Source: Flavihumibacter fluvii (GTDB taxonomy: Bacteria; Bacteroidota; Bacteroidia; Chitinophagales; Chitinophagaceae). From it: a stretch of 64,000 nt of DNA. The notes beneath the pieces are model-generated. The model ran no database searches and had not been told where the DNA came from. It saw only the letters and a list, made by a program, of their open reading frames with translations. A program made the translations under genes and the position numbers. The stretch spans positions 3,496,001 to 3,560,000 of the forward strand of contig NZ_CP092333.1 in the NCBI RefSeq assembly GCF_018595675.2. Direction: 5' to 3'. Below, in pieces: positions 36,193 through 44,027 of this stretch; positions within the stretch are counted from its first letter, which is position 1, and the number at the start of each line of letters is the position of its first letter.

Positions 36193-36411
36193 TCAAAACA
36201 TATCCCTGTTCGATTTCCACCAGCGAAGTCCGATTACGGCCAGGATGGCCAAGGGTGTGGCAGCGAGGTAGATAATACCGGAATTAAGGGCTTTCGCAGG
36301 TTTTTCCCCCATTTGCTGCGCCGTTTTTGTGCAAATAGAACATTGGCTGAAGCCCTGGTAGGCCACCCCCAAAAAAAACACTGTCATTACCAGCACAATC
36401 ATCCTTTTCAT
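36193..36411 (-). CDS. Small membrane protein, function unknown
   Basis: A 72-residue protein counted from the ATG at 36411; the frame is open to 36459, but the longer form would bury the signal-like N-terminus. MKRMIVLVMTVFFLGVAYQGFSQCSICTKTAQQMG looks like a signal peptide followed by a CxxC motif, and a second hydrophobic segment (IIYLAATPLAILAVIGLRW) precedes a charged tail. The two cysteines after the cleavage site could form a disulfide or bind a metal. It belongs to a small Bacteroidota family that I cannot assign a role. It is alone and divergent from the TPR gene. Confidence 0.65.
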   Translation of the reverse strand: MKRMIVLVMTVFFLGVAYQGFSQCSICTKTAQQMGEKPAKALNSGIIYLAATPLAILAVIGLRWWKSNRDMF

Positions 36412-36481
36412 ACCCACGTATTTCGGCAAATTTACTGATGTTCGGCAGTTATGGGCCAATTGTTTAATTATTTATTGAATT

Positions 36482-37315
36482 ATGGTACTTTTCAGGATGA
36501 TGCAGTGGCTAATTTTAATAGGTGAATTATTCCTGTTTTCCCCTTGTTTTGCACAGGAATCCCCACCTTCAGACAGCTGCTGGAACTTCCTTCAAAAAGC
36601 CAACCAGGCCAACGAACTGGGCCATTATGATGCTGCACTCCGGCTTTTTGACACTGTTTTACAAAATTGCAAAAGTAAGGTGGTCCTGATTGAAGGAAAT
36701 ACCGGTAAGGCAAGGGCATTAAATGGTTTATTACAATTCCCGGAAGCTATTTCAACAGCAGAAACCGCCTTGACATTAGCCCAGAAAAAGTCTTTCACCG
36801 CCCTTTTTGAAAGGGCAGATGCTTATTATGCCACGAATAAAATCAAGGAAGCTACTGCTGATTATACGCAACTGGAAAACAGGTCCCTGAAATCTACTAA
36901 CCCCAAGGAAAAAGCCTTCCTCCTGTCCAGGATAGCCAGGTTAAACTGGCGGCAGCAAAAAAAATCACTGGCCTTTCAACAAGTAAGCAAAGCCATTTCA
37001 CTTGACCCCGGCAACGCTTCCTATTATTTGCTGCAGGGTGATTTCAAATCTGCTGAAGGCAAAGTGGCGGAGGCGATGGCTAATTATGATAAAGCCCTTA
37101 CTTATCGTGCTAACCAGCAACTGGCTGCACAAAAAAAAGCAGTTGCCTTTACTGCTGCTATGCAACAGAAATACCAGGTACAGGACGCCAAGGAATTAAA
37201 GATAAAATTGGGGATTTCGGAAAAACAGGAACTCTGTGACTACTGGAAATCCCTGTTTAATACCGGATACACGTATAAACAGGAAGAATTATATTTCTCC
37301 CTCATCTGTTTGTAG
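36482..37315 (+). CDS. Secreted TPR-repeat protein
   Basis: A 277-residue protein with a signal peptide ending near CFAQE (residue 22) and helical repeats. NELGHYDAALRLFDTVLQNC, GLLQFPEAISTAETALTLAQ, ERADAYYATNKIKEATADY, and YYLLQGDFKSAEGKVAEAMANYDKAL without its first residues are TPR-like units. Such proteins scaffold other periplasmic proteins. The last 27 bases overlap the end of the convergent dehydratase-like gene that begins the pigment cluster. It is probably not part of the pigment pathway because it lies on the other strand. Confidence 0.75.
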   Translation: MVLFRMMQWLILIGELFLFSPCFAQESPPSDSCWNFLQKANQANELGHYDAALRLFDTVLQNCKSKVVLIEGNTGKARALNGLLQFPEAISTAETALTLAQKKSFTALFERADAYYATNKIKEATADYTQLENRSLKSTNPKEKAFLLSRIARLNWRQQKKSLAFQQVSKAISLDPGNASYYLLQGDFKSAEGKVAEAMANYDKALTYRANQQLAAQKKAVAFTAAMQQKYQVQDAKELKIKLGISEKQELCDYWKSLFNTGYTYKQEELYFSLICL

Positions 37316-37678
37316 GGCGGAAAAGACTCCTGTAAACCTGAAAAAAATAACTTTTTCTTTCTGCAGTGTAGCGCTGGTTGTATACAGGCCATTTTCCTCC
37401 TGCGAAAAACTGATGAGGATGTCAACGTCCGGGGTTATACGCGGATCGATGAATTGCAGAAATTTCATCTGGCCACTTTCACGGAGGGCAATTTTTCTTG
37501 CCAGACACAGCTCCATCAACTCTTTGGTAATTTGAAGCATGCACACCCCCGGCACCACAGGTTGACCCGGGAAATGCCCTTCAAATATTGCATGGTGACT
37601 ATTCCAATGCAAGGCGGCCTTTATGGAACCCGGCTGGTTATCCAGGTTCTGAACAGTGCAAAAATCATTGATTAACAT
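37289..37678 (-). CDS. FabZ-like hotdog dehydratase subunit
   Basis: A 129-residue hotdog-fold protein similar to 3-hydroxyacyl-ACP dehydratases. The active-site stretch FEGHFPGQPVVPGV is present with the catalytic histidine at H35. The position of the usual glutamate in the central helix is Q49 (CMLQITKEL), judged by alignment by eye. In FabZ the active site is built across the dimer, so this subunit might need a partner that supplies the acid. A second hotdog protein at 47340 has the glutamate but lacks the histidine. It is the last gene of the pigment cluster and its end overlaps a TPR gene. A role in dehydration during polyene elongation is likely. Confidence 0.78.
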   Translation of the reverse strand: MLINDFCTVQNLDNQPGSIKAALHWNSHHAIFEGHFPGQPVVPGVCMLQITKELMELCLARKIALRESGQMKFLQFIDPRITPDVDILISFSQEENGLYTTSATLQKEKVIFFRFTGVFSALQTDEGEI

Positions 37679-38298
37679 CAGCGCTCGAGCTTTTTCAGGG
37701 AAATCGTGAAATTAAAATTAAAATGCTGAACAAACATTGAATCCGGCACCTGTCCAATGGTATTATACAGTTGAACGGTCACCAGTTTTTTACGCTTTGA
37801 TGCCAATTCTGCCCGATATAATTCATTACACAATGAGTCCGTGATGTAATAACTGATTTTTTTTCCCTTAGGGAATCCATGGTACCATTGCGCATCCATC
37901 GCGGCAACAAAAGGGTTTGTCCCATTCACCCATCGCATCAGCAGCAATTCAAAATCATTCCGGAGTGCATCCACAACAACTTTTTTGTCGAGCTTCTTCA
38001 TCACATAGTACACTTTAAAATCCTGCTGGCCGCCAAAAGAAAAATCAAAAAACTTAAAGCCGGTTTCCGTTGAAAAAACGACCCTGGTGCTGCTATCCGC
38101 CATAGCCTTGATCAGCAATAAACCGCTGAGTGTTTTACCATTAACCTGCACATTGGCCTTATATAGATCAGCTGAAAAAGCAGGCCTGAATTTTTCAACA
38201 CATAACGGGTCGCCGGCTACGCTATGCATTGATTTGTATTCATTGGCACAGGCAGTCATCATAAAAACCATACTACTTAATAGAAAATACCGCATCAC
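37678..38298 (-). CDS. Lipoprotein of the pigment cluster, function unknown
   Basis: A 206-residue protein with a lipoprotein signal (MMRYFLLSSMVFMMTAC, lipobox MTAC at residues 14-17). The mature part is beta-rich, with FSADLYKANVQVNGKTLSGLLLIKAM without ends and VVFSTETGFKFFDFSFGG, which recalls the incomplete barrel of LolB/LolA-like proteins. It directly follows a LolA-like gene with a 26-base overlap. LolA/LolB-type pairs carry lipophilic cargo across the periplasm, so a role in placing the finished pigment in the outer membrane is an attractive inference. The fold is not certain. Confidence 0.65.
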   Translation of the reverse strand: MMRYFLLSSMVFMMTACANEYKSMHSVAGDPLCVEKFRPAFSADLYKANVQVNGKTLSGLLLIKAMADSSTRVVFSTETGFKFFDFSFGGQQDFKVYYVMKKLDKKVVVDALRNDFELLLMRWVNGTNPFVAAMDAQWYHGFPKGKKISYYITDSLCNELYRAELASKRKKLVTVQLYNTIGQVPDSMFVQHFNFNFTISLKKLER

Positions 38299-38908
38299 TG
38301 ATGGTTGTATTCAATTCCTTTTGTATAAAGCTGATCATGGTATTATCCCCGCCGGATTCGATCATATTAATTTTTGTCACGGAATAATCCTTCCGGTCAA
38401 TGGTGACCTGGATCCTTGAAAAAAACTCCGACAGGTTCTTAGACACCGGGGTCATTTCCAGTAAATACTGCTGCTGGTTTTCAAATGCCGCTACTGTAAA
38501 ATCTTTATTGTCCAGTATGGTTCCTTTGATACAATCAACCGTTATTTTGTTGATCTTCTGGAACAATTTATTTGATTTTACCGACATCCTGTTTTCCTGC
38601 TGGCCATCCTTGATATACACATTATTGCCATTCATGATCATGAGGTATTGAAATGGCTGCTGGTATTCCATGCGTACCATGTTCTCTTTCCTAAACCAGA
38701 ACTTACCTTTTGAAATGATTTTTTCCGACAACATGCTCAGGTTTTTCTCCTGGATGAAATCGCTTTTAATGCTGTTGACCTGCTGTGCTGCTGCGGTAAA
38801 GGAAGTGCGGAAAGCATCCATATTGGCAACCGGCCTGAAGCCCTTAGGTTGTGCAGTAAGTACCAACTGCAGCAGGAGGAAATATAGGATCAATAGTAAT
38901 TTACGCAT
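38273..38908 (-). CDS. LolA-like periplasmic lipid/lipoprotein carrier
   Basis: A 211-residue secreted protein with a signal peptide ending near VLTAQ (residue 19). SIKSDFIQEKNLSMLSEKIISKGKF without ends and RKENMVRMEYQQPFQYLMIMNG are LolA-family blocks. LolA forms an open barrel that ferries lipoproteins from the inner to the outer membrane, and homologues occur in aryl-polyene clusters (known association). It overlaps the deacetylase gene by 8 bases and the lipoprotein gene by 26, so all three are coupled. A cluster-dedicated carrier of the lipophilic pigment is the likely role. Confidence 0.8.
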   Translation of the reverse strand: MRKLLLILYFLLLQLVLTAQPKGFRPVANMDAFRTSFTAAAQQVNSIKSDFIQEKNLSMLSEKIISKGKFWFRKENMVRMEYQQPFQYLMIMNGNNVYIKDGQQENRMSVKSNKLFQKINKITVDCIKGTILDNKDFTVAAFENQQQYLLEMTPVSKNLSEFFSRIQVTIDRKDYSVTKINMIESGGDNTMISFIQKELNTTISDAVFSIK

Positions 38909-39662
38909 AGGGGGTTTCGTTGATTAATTCATCCAGCCGCACAATTTCATACCCGCTTTCCCTCACGGCATCTATAAAAGCCGGTAATAATTGCCAGGTG
39001 ATCTTTACCGTATCATGAAACAGGATAATGGCGCCTGGCTGTAAAGATCGCATGAGCTTGTCAAACAATTGCTTTTCGTTCTTAGCCATGGTATCCAGCG
39101 AGCGGATATTCCATCCCACGGCAACCATCCCGGACCGTTGCACCGCTTTAGCCAGGTTTGGGTTGGTGACTCCATAAGGCGGCCGAAACAGCCTGGGCCG
39201 GCATTGCAGCACCTGGCCGGCAAGCTTATTCATTTGCTCCAGGTCCTTTTCCATTTTCGATGCACTGAACAGGTCAAACAAGGCATGGTGGCTATAGCTG
39301 TGATTACCGATAAGGTGGCCTTCCGCATGGGCCCGCTGCAAAATGGCTTCCCGGCCTGTTATCCGATGCCCGATACAAAAGAATGCAGCCGGAGTGTTTT
39401 TCTCTTTCAGCACCTCCAAAATCCCTGTGGTATAGGATTCCGCGGGACCATCATCAAAGCTCAGGGCAATTTTTTTTGCCTGCATATCGCCTTTGCAAAT
39501 GACGGGCATATAGAATTGTGAATCGACCCGGTAACTTCCCAGGAATAATATCATTGCATATACCAGCGATACCGCAAGCAGCCAAAACCAGGACAGGCCT
39601 GCAAGCCAGGTAATTAAAGCCAGCAGTATAAAGAGCAGGCTGGTATTTCTGAAGTTTAACAT
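38901..39662 (-). CDS. Polysaccharide deacetylase family protein
   Basis: A 253-residue NodB-homology enzyme with two hydrophobic N-terminal segments (residues 1-45). It is probably inner-membrane anchored with the catalytic domain outside. IALSFDDGPAESYTTGIL near residues 69-86 holds the catalytic aspartates, GNHSYSHHALF the metal histidines, and RPPYGVTNPNLA motif 3. GWNIRSLDTM and ILFHDTVKITWQLLP are motifs 4 and 5. Members remove N- or O-acetyl groups from glycans or small molecules. In this cluster it may act on a pigment-linked glycolipid or an ester. It lies between the ketosynthase-like gene and lolA, overlapping both. Confidence 0.85.
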   Translation of the reverse strand: MLNFRNTSLLFILLALITWLAGLSWFWLLAVSLVYAMILFLGSYRVDSQFYMPVICKGDMQAKKIALSFDDGPAESYTTGILEVLKEKNTPAAFFCIGHRITGREAILQRAHAEGHLIGNHSYSHHALFDLFSASKMEKDLEQMNKLAGQVLQCRPRLFRPPYGVTNPNLAKAVQRSGMVAVGWNIRSLDTMAKNEKQLFDKLMRSLQPGAIILFHDTVKITWQLLPAFIDAVRESGYEIVRLDELINETPYA

Positions 39663-40660
39663 GCCTTCAGCAACATTAAGGAATGATAACCTGCATCATC
39701 TTTGGTATATATAAGGACATTCCTTATCGGCCCGGAATATTGTGGCAAAAGCACTGCAGGCACTTCCTGGTGTTTCAGCATACTTGCAGCAAGCCAGCAT
39801 GCAAAGGAAGCAGCAGTGGGATATACCCCGCATAAAGCGGTATAATACCCTGTTGGTGTAGCTGAGAAAATGGCTTTTTCCACCATGCCATAAAAAACAT
39901 CTGCCGTATCTGCTGCAGTTTTCCCACTTAGTAACAGGTCAACCGAACTGGTTTGCAAATTATTCTCCGCCAGTAATTCATGGATCGCTTGATTCACCTG
40001 TAATTCTTCGGGCTGCAAAAGTGTTCTTAACCCGCCAAACTTTGCATAACTGCCAGGCTTTTGAACCGATTCGGCAACGAAATAACAGGCACCCTCACCC
40101 GAAGGCTGGTTCCTGAACAACCCGAACCGCTGGAGGATGGTAAAGCTTTCATTGGTTGTTTCATCCGCTGCACCAACCAATACTGCAGCATTCTTATCTT
40201 CCAGCAACAGCAGCCATGCATCGAGTAATGCAGATTCGAAGGAATGTGCCCTTTGCACATACGTGTTATTATAAGAATGGCATTTCAGCAATAAGGCGAC
40301 CTGTGCACCAACGGTATTGTGGGTGGATTGTATAAAGGCTGTTGGCGTCAGCATCTCTTCCTTGTTTTCTACCATTCTCCTTAAAAAGATGCCCGTATCT
40401 TCCAGGCAACCGTAGGCTGTCCCGGTAAGGATCGCTGAAGGATCTTTCACCCCTGCCTGTTGCAATGCATCCATTGCGGTGGCAACACCCATCCTGATGA
40501 TCCTGCTCATCCTGCGGATCAATTTTGGTTCTATAAGCAGGCTATAATCCGGTTCTGTACAGGTATACCGGGGACCAATAAGTGCTTTGGGTGTTTTCAG
40601 CAAATCCGGTTGCCTGAAAACAGGCTGGGGCGATATGGCAGATGCAGCATTGATGTACAT
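39656..40660 (-). CDS. Ketosynthase-like chain-length factor (catalytic Cys replaced by His)
   Basis: A 334-residue thiolase-fold protein related to beta-ketoacyl-ACP synthases. STHNTVGAQVALLL near residues 112-125 matches the dimer-interface helix. The nucleophile elbow reads VQRAHSFESAL, so the catalytic cysteine is replaced by H139 as I align it. The HGT and GHT histidine motifs of active enzymes are also missing (LLSGKTAADTADV; TALCGVYPTAAS). The product is therefore probably a non-catalytic partner, like the chain-length factor of type II polyketide systems (ApeC-like). The frame extends to 40726; the ATG at 40660 lies one base after the upstream ketosynthase stop. The adjacent gene is the natural heterodimer partner. 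Confidence 0.8.
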   Translation of the reverse strand: MYINAASAISPQPVFRQPDLLKTPKALIGPRYTCTEPDYSLLIEPKLIRRMSRIIRMGVATAMDALQQAGVKDPSAILTGTAYGCLEDTGIFLRRMVENKEEMLTPTAFIQSTHNTVGAQVALLLKCHSYNNTYVQRAHSFESALLDAWLLLLEDKNAAVLVGAADETTNESFTILQRFGLFRNQPSGEGACYFVAESVQKPGSYAKFGGLRTLLQPEELQVNQAIHELLAENNLQTSSVDLLLSGKTAADTADVFYGMVEKAIFSATPTGYYTALCGVYPTAASFACWLAASMLKHQEVPAVLLPQYSGPIRNVLIYTKDDAGYHSLMLLKAC

Positions 40661-40661
40661 A

Positions 40662-41861
40662 TCAGATCTGTGAAAAGATGAGGGATGAACAATTACCGCC
40701 AAAACCAAAGGAATTCGACAGCACATTTTTCAAATCAGTGACCGGCGTAAATGCTGCTACCATTACACCGGGTTTTTCAATAACGGGTTGCTGTATACGC
40801 AGTCCGGGGAACAGGCATTGCTGGTCTATGGCCACCGCTGAATAAACCGCTTCAATACCGCCACAGGCTGCCAAAGTATGGCCTGTAAAGGATTTTGTGG
40901 AACTCATCCTGGGATACTGGTCCCCGAATATCCTGTTAATGGCGGTGCTTTCTGATGCGTCATTGTTTTGTGTTCCTGTGCCGTGGAGGTTGATATAACC
41001 GATATCGCCCGGTTCCAGCCTGGCCATGGCCAATGCACCCATCATAGCTGTATAGGAGCCGGTGCCATCTGGCGAGGATGCTGTCTGGTGGTGCGCATCA
41101 TTGGCATTACAAAACCCCGAGAGCCGGGCGTATTTTTTCTGCCGTGATGCATTCGCAACCTTCTCACTCACCAATACCACGAAACCTGCGCCTTCGCCCA
41201 GGTTCAATCCGCGCCTTTGCTGGTCAAAGGGTTGGCACAATTGCTGGTCGAGGATCATGAGGGTATTGAATCCATTTAAAGTAAACTTCGACAGCGCATC
41301 CGTTCCTCCTGCAACAACCACATCCAGCAGGCCATGCCTGATCAGGCGGGCCCCCAGCATAATTGCATTGGCCGATGATGAACAGGCCGTACTGATGGTA
41401 GTTACATAATCGGTGATCTTAAGCGCTTTGGCAACACGGTCGGTCACAGCGCCGCATTCGTGCTGGACCACCATCCTTAGCTTCCCTGCATGGTTATCCT
41501 GTAAAAATGCCGGGTAGAACTCCTCTGTAAGATCCATTCCACCTACTGAAGTAGCCGAAATAAAACCGGTGCGGTAAGGATTTGATGTGGCAAAACCAGC
41601 ATCTTCAAGGGCTTCCCTGGCCGCTAAATAGCCCAGCATTGCCGTCCGGCTATTGGTCCCGGACCAGTTGCAGCGGTTGGAAAGCTCTTCATTGCTTGCT
41701 TTTACTTCACCAACGGGAAAAGTATCACGGTGTATCGTAGACAGGTAGGCCATTTTACCAATTCCGGTCTGGCCGGATTCCAGGGCAGCAATATTCTCGG
41801 CTACCGTATTCCCTATGGCGGAAATTGCACCCAACCCTGCTATATAAACTGGCGATGACAT
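40662..41861 (-). CDS. Beta-ketoacyl-ACP synthase of the pigment cluster
   Basis: A 399-residue condensing enzyme. The nucleophile is C160 in STACSSSANAI; the first histidine is in NLHGTGTQNNDASE and the second in TKSFTGHTLAACGG, so the Cys-His-His triad is complete. The C-terminus SFGFGGNCSSLIF is typical. The open frame reaches 41990, but the ATG at 41861 gives MSSPVYIAGLGAISAIG, 8 bases after the ACP stop. It is followed immediately by the Cys-less homologue, and the pair resembles the ketosynthase/chain-length-factor heterodimer of aryl-polyene and type II polyketide synthases. Confidence 0.9.
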   Translation of the reverse strand: MSSPVYIAGLGAISAIGNTVAENIAALESGQTGIGKMAYLSTIHRDTFPVGEVKASNEELSNRCNWSGTNSRTAMLGYLAAREALEDAGFATSNPYRTGFISATSVGGMDLTEEFYPAFLQDNHAGKLRMVVQHECGAVTDRVAKALKITDYVTTISTACSSSANAIMLGARLIRHGLLDVVVAGGTDALSKFTLNGFNTLMILDQQLCQPFDQQRRGLNLGEGAGFVVLVSEKVANASRQKKYARLSGFCNANDAHHQTASSPDGTGSYTAMMGALAMARLEPGDIGYINLHGTGTQNNDASESTAINRIFGDQYPRMSSTKSFTGHTLAACGGIEAVYSAVAIDQQCLFPGLRIQQPVIEKPGVMVAAFTPVTDLKNVLSNSFGFGGNCSSLIFSQI

Positions 41862-41868
41862 GCGGCTA

Positions 41869-42138
41869 TCAGGCTTTTTCTTCCTTACTGGCAATGATAA
41901 AATCAGCAATCGAGCTGACTGATTGAAATACTTTCGGGCCATCTTCGGCATTCGCCAGCTTGATGGCATATTTCTGTTGCAACAATACAATTAACTCCAA
42001 GGCATCAATTGAATCAAGGCCAAGGCCTTCATTAAATAGCGGCTCATCGGCTTTGATATCAGCCGGCTTCACTTGCTGCAGGTTCAACTGTTCAATGATC
42101 TGCTCTTTTAATTGCTCAACTAACTGCTCCCTGTTCAT
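41869..42138 (-). CDS. Acyl carrier protein (pigment cluster, 1)
   Basis: An 89-residue acyl carrier protein. The phosphopantetheine attachment site is S43 in GLGLDSIDALELIVLL. Four-helix acidic architecture is evident. The frame is open to 42228, but the ATG at 42138 (MNREQLVEQLKEQI) gives the family length. It ends 8 bases before the ketosynthase. A holo-ACP synthase at 54019 would add the arm. A second ACP in the cluster at 48640 suggests one carrier for the starter and one for extension, or one per ketosynthase pair. Confidence 0.9.
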   Translation of the reverse strand: MNREQLVEQLKEQIIEQLNLQQVKPADIKADEPLFNEGLGLDSIDALELIVLLQQKYAIKLANAEDGPKVFQSVSSIADFIIASKEEKA

Positions 42139-42760
42139 GATATAGATATTGATATAAGTTTTCTTTGTTAAATACTTTTCCGGCGGCGCTTCCCTGTTGG
42201 CTGCCCACCAGGAACAACACCGCTTCATATTCCTCCCTGAAAAGATCCAGCCAGCCTACGATACAGTATTTTGTCTGGCCCTCTGCAAATAATGCCTGCA
42301 CATACTGGTGCAAAAATTCCATGTCGGGTTTTTCCATCAGGTAAAAGGCCTGTTCACCCTTGATGCCATACCTTATCGAAATCTCGCCGATGACAATATT
42401 AGGCAGGGTATACACAAATACTGCCGGGCTCGGTATTTCTTCCAACTGCGCCGTGAACCTGGTATCTGTATCCAGGCTGGAGTGGCTATTGGCCAGGACG
42501 ATGGCGGTTTCCACCGGCTGGCTGCCTTCCGGTAAACCGGCATCCCTGAACAATAATTCTGCGGCCAGGATGCCGAGTTGCGATAGCCGGTCCATTTTAT
42601 ACCACTTCGGGTAATTCACCTGAAGAGCTTTATACAAGGCCGTCAGAAAAACTGCGGCAGCCGCGTCTTCCTGTTGAAAAAAGATTGTTTCACCTGTCCA
42701 GGCCTGCCCTTTTTTTATCCTGCAGGATCCCCATATATTTAAATTGCGGGGTATACTCAA
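42116..42760 (-). CDS. Half-length ketosynthase-like protein without nucleophile
   Basis: About 214 residues when started at the TTG of 42760, whose TTGA overlaps the stop of the halogenase-like gene. An ATG start at 42862 would overlap that gene by 106 bases. The sequence follows the N-terminal half of a ketosynthase (MDRLSQLGILAAELLFRDAGL; TLPNIVIGEISIRYGI; YCIVGWLDLFREEYEAV). The place of the active-site cysteine is occupied by FYLMEKPDMEFL, and there is no C-terminal half. It cannot condense by itself; a structural or gatekeeping role in the complex is an inference. Short KS-like proteins recur in flexirubin clusters. Confidence 0.65.
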   Translation of the reverse strand: MSIPRNLNIWGSCRIKKGQAWTGETIFFQQEDAAAAVFLTALYKALQVNYPKWYKMDRLSQLGILAAELLFRDAGLPEGSQPVETAIVLANSHSSLDTDTRFTAQLEEIPSPAVFVYTLPNIVIGEISIRYGIKGEQAFYLMEKPDMEFLHQYVQALFAEGQTKYCIVGWLDLFREEYEAVLFLVGSQQGSAAGKVFNKENLYQYLYHEQGAVS

Positions 42761-44010
42761 GACTTCCCTTTTTCTTCCATCATTTGTTTCATATCCAGTA
42801 TACGCGCCAGTTTTTTCACCTGGTGGAAATGATCTTTTACAAATGGATTTTCCAGGTCCCATACATAGCCTGCCAAAACAGAACAGATCATTTTCTTAAT
42901 ATCCAGTTGTGGTTCCCTGGCAAAGAATATTTTATCCAGCGTTCCGTCATACCAGCAATTCACATAGGTGCGGAAAGTATTTACACCCTGCATCATGATA
43001 TCCATATACTCTTTATCCCAGTCCACTTCCCCACCCTGTAATTTCCGCACCACCAGGTGTGCAGCCAACTGGCTGGACACTGAAGCCAGTGTTACCCCGG
43101 ATGAAAAAACGGGATCCAGAAATTCTGTGACATTGCCGGTCAGCACAAATCCTTCGCCATAAAATTTCTCCGTAGTGGAAGACCAGGACTGCAATACCCT
43201 GGGTTCAAAAATTTTCTCTGCCCCTGAAAACCGCTCCGACAGGTAAGGTTCTTTTTTGATGAGCGCATCAAACACATCAGCATCACTGCCCGGGAATTCT
43301 TCAAAAAAAGACGGATCCCCAACATAGCCTACTGAGGTAATCCCCGATGAAAACGGGATCACCCAGATCCATACGCCGGGTTGATGGGTCACGATGGTGA
43401 TGCGGTTGGGTTCATGCGCCAGCAGCCGTTTATCGTCGCGCAGGTGTGCGAAAAGTGCCTTACGGCTGGGCAGGCTCGATGGCCTGTCGAGATTGAATAA
43501 TTTGGGGATCACCCTTCCATAGCCGCTTCCATCTACAATGTAGCGGGCTTCTATAGTCGAATAATTTCCATCTGCATCTTTAACTGAGGTGACGGAATCT
43601 GACCCTGAAAAACTGATACCCGTAACTTCTGTTTCATAGTTGACCGGAATGCCCATTTCTTCACAACAATTTGCCAGGATCTGGTCAAACTCGGCCCGGG
43701 GTACCTGCCAGGTCCAGTCCCAGCCCTTTGTAAACTGGTCTGCAAAAAAATAATCGCAAATCATGCCGTCCTTTACAAATTTGGCCCCGAATTTTTCCTG
43801 GAACCCCCTGGCCTTTACGGCATCCAGGAAACCGGCTTCCTGTAAAGCTTCCATACAACGGGGCAAGAGGCTTTCTCCAATTACAAAACGGGGAAACTTT
43901 AATTTCTCTACAATCACGACTGAATACCCGGCCTGTTTAATAATGGAGGCTGCAACAGTACCGGCCGGGCCAGCACCGATAACCAGCACGTCAGTTTTAA
44001 TATTCTTCAC
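42757..44010 (-). CDS. FAD-dependent halogenase-like oxidoreductase
   Basis: About 417 residues. The FAD loop GAGPAGTVAA is at residues 12-21, followed by KFPRFVIGESLLPRCMEAL, the run seen in phenolic and carrier-tethered flavin halogenases. The halogenase motif WxWxIP is present as WIWVIP (214-219), and FxxPxxSxG as FLDPVFSSG (297-305). A lysine in GFQEKFGAKF (K73) is a candidate catalytic residue. This supports chlorination or bromination of the aromatic head group, in agreement with chlorinated flexirubins. The frame is open to an ATG at 44061, overlapping the methyltransferase; I prefer the GTG at 44010, with a TTG at 44019 also possible. A plain monooxygenase is the alternative. Confidence 0.75.
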   Translation of the reverse strand: MKNIKTDVLVIGAGPAGTVAASIIKQAGYSVVIVEKLKFPRFVIGESLLPRCMEALQEAGFLDAVKARGFQEKFGAKFVKDGMICDYFFADQFTKGWDWTWQVPRAEFDQILANCCEEMGIPVNYETEVTGISFSGSDSVTSVKDADGNYSTIEARYIVDGSGYGRVIPKLFNLDRPSSLPSRKALFAHLRDDKRLLAHEPNRITIVTHQPGVWIWVIPFSSGITSVGYVGDPSFFEEFPGSDADVFDALIKKEPYLSERFSGAEKIFEPRVLQSWSSTTEKFYGEGFVLTGNVTEFLDPVFSSGVTLASVSSQLAAHLVVRKLQGGEVDWDKEYMDIMMQGVNTFRTYVNCWYDGTLDKIFFAREPQLDIKKMICSVLAGYVWDLENPFVKDHFHQVKKLARILDMKQMMEEKGKS

Positions 44011-44027
44011 AGTTAGCAATTTTATGG

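Noticed and set aside
13116-40668. Shared GATCTGATATG at two stop/start junctions (near 13120 and 40660)
   Set aside because: Both are TGA-T-ATG junctions, and the extra shared bases GATC are few. I judge it coincidence, not a regulatory signal.
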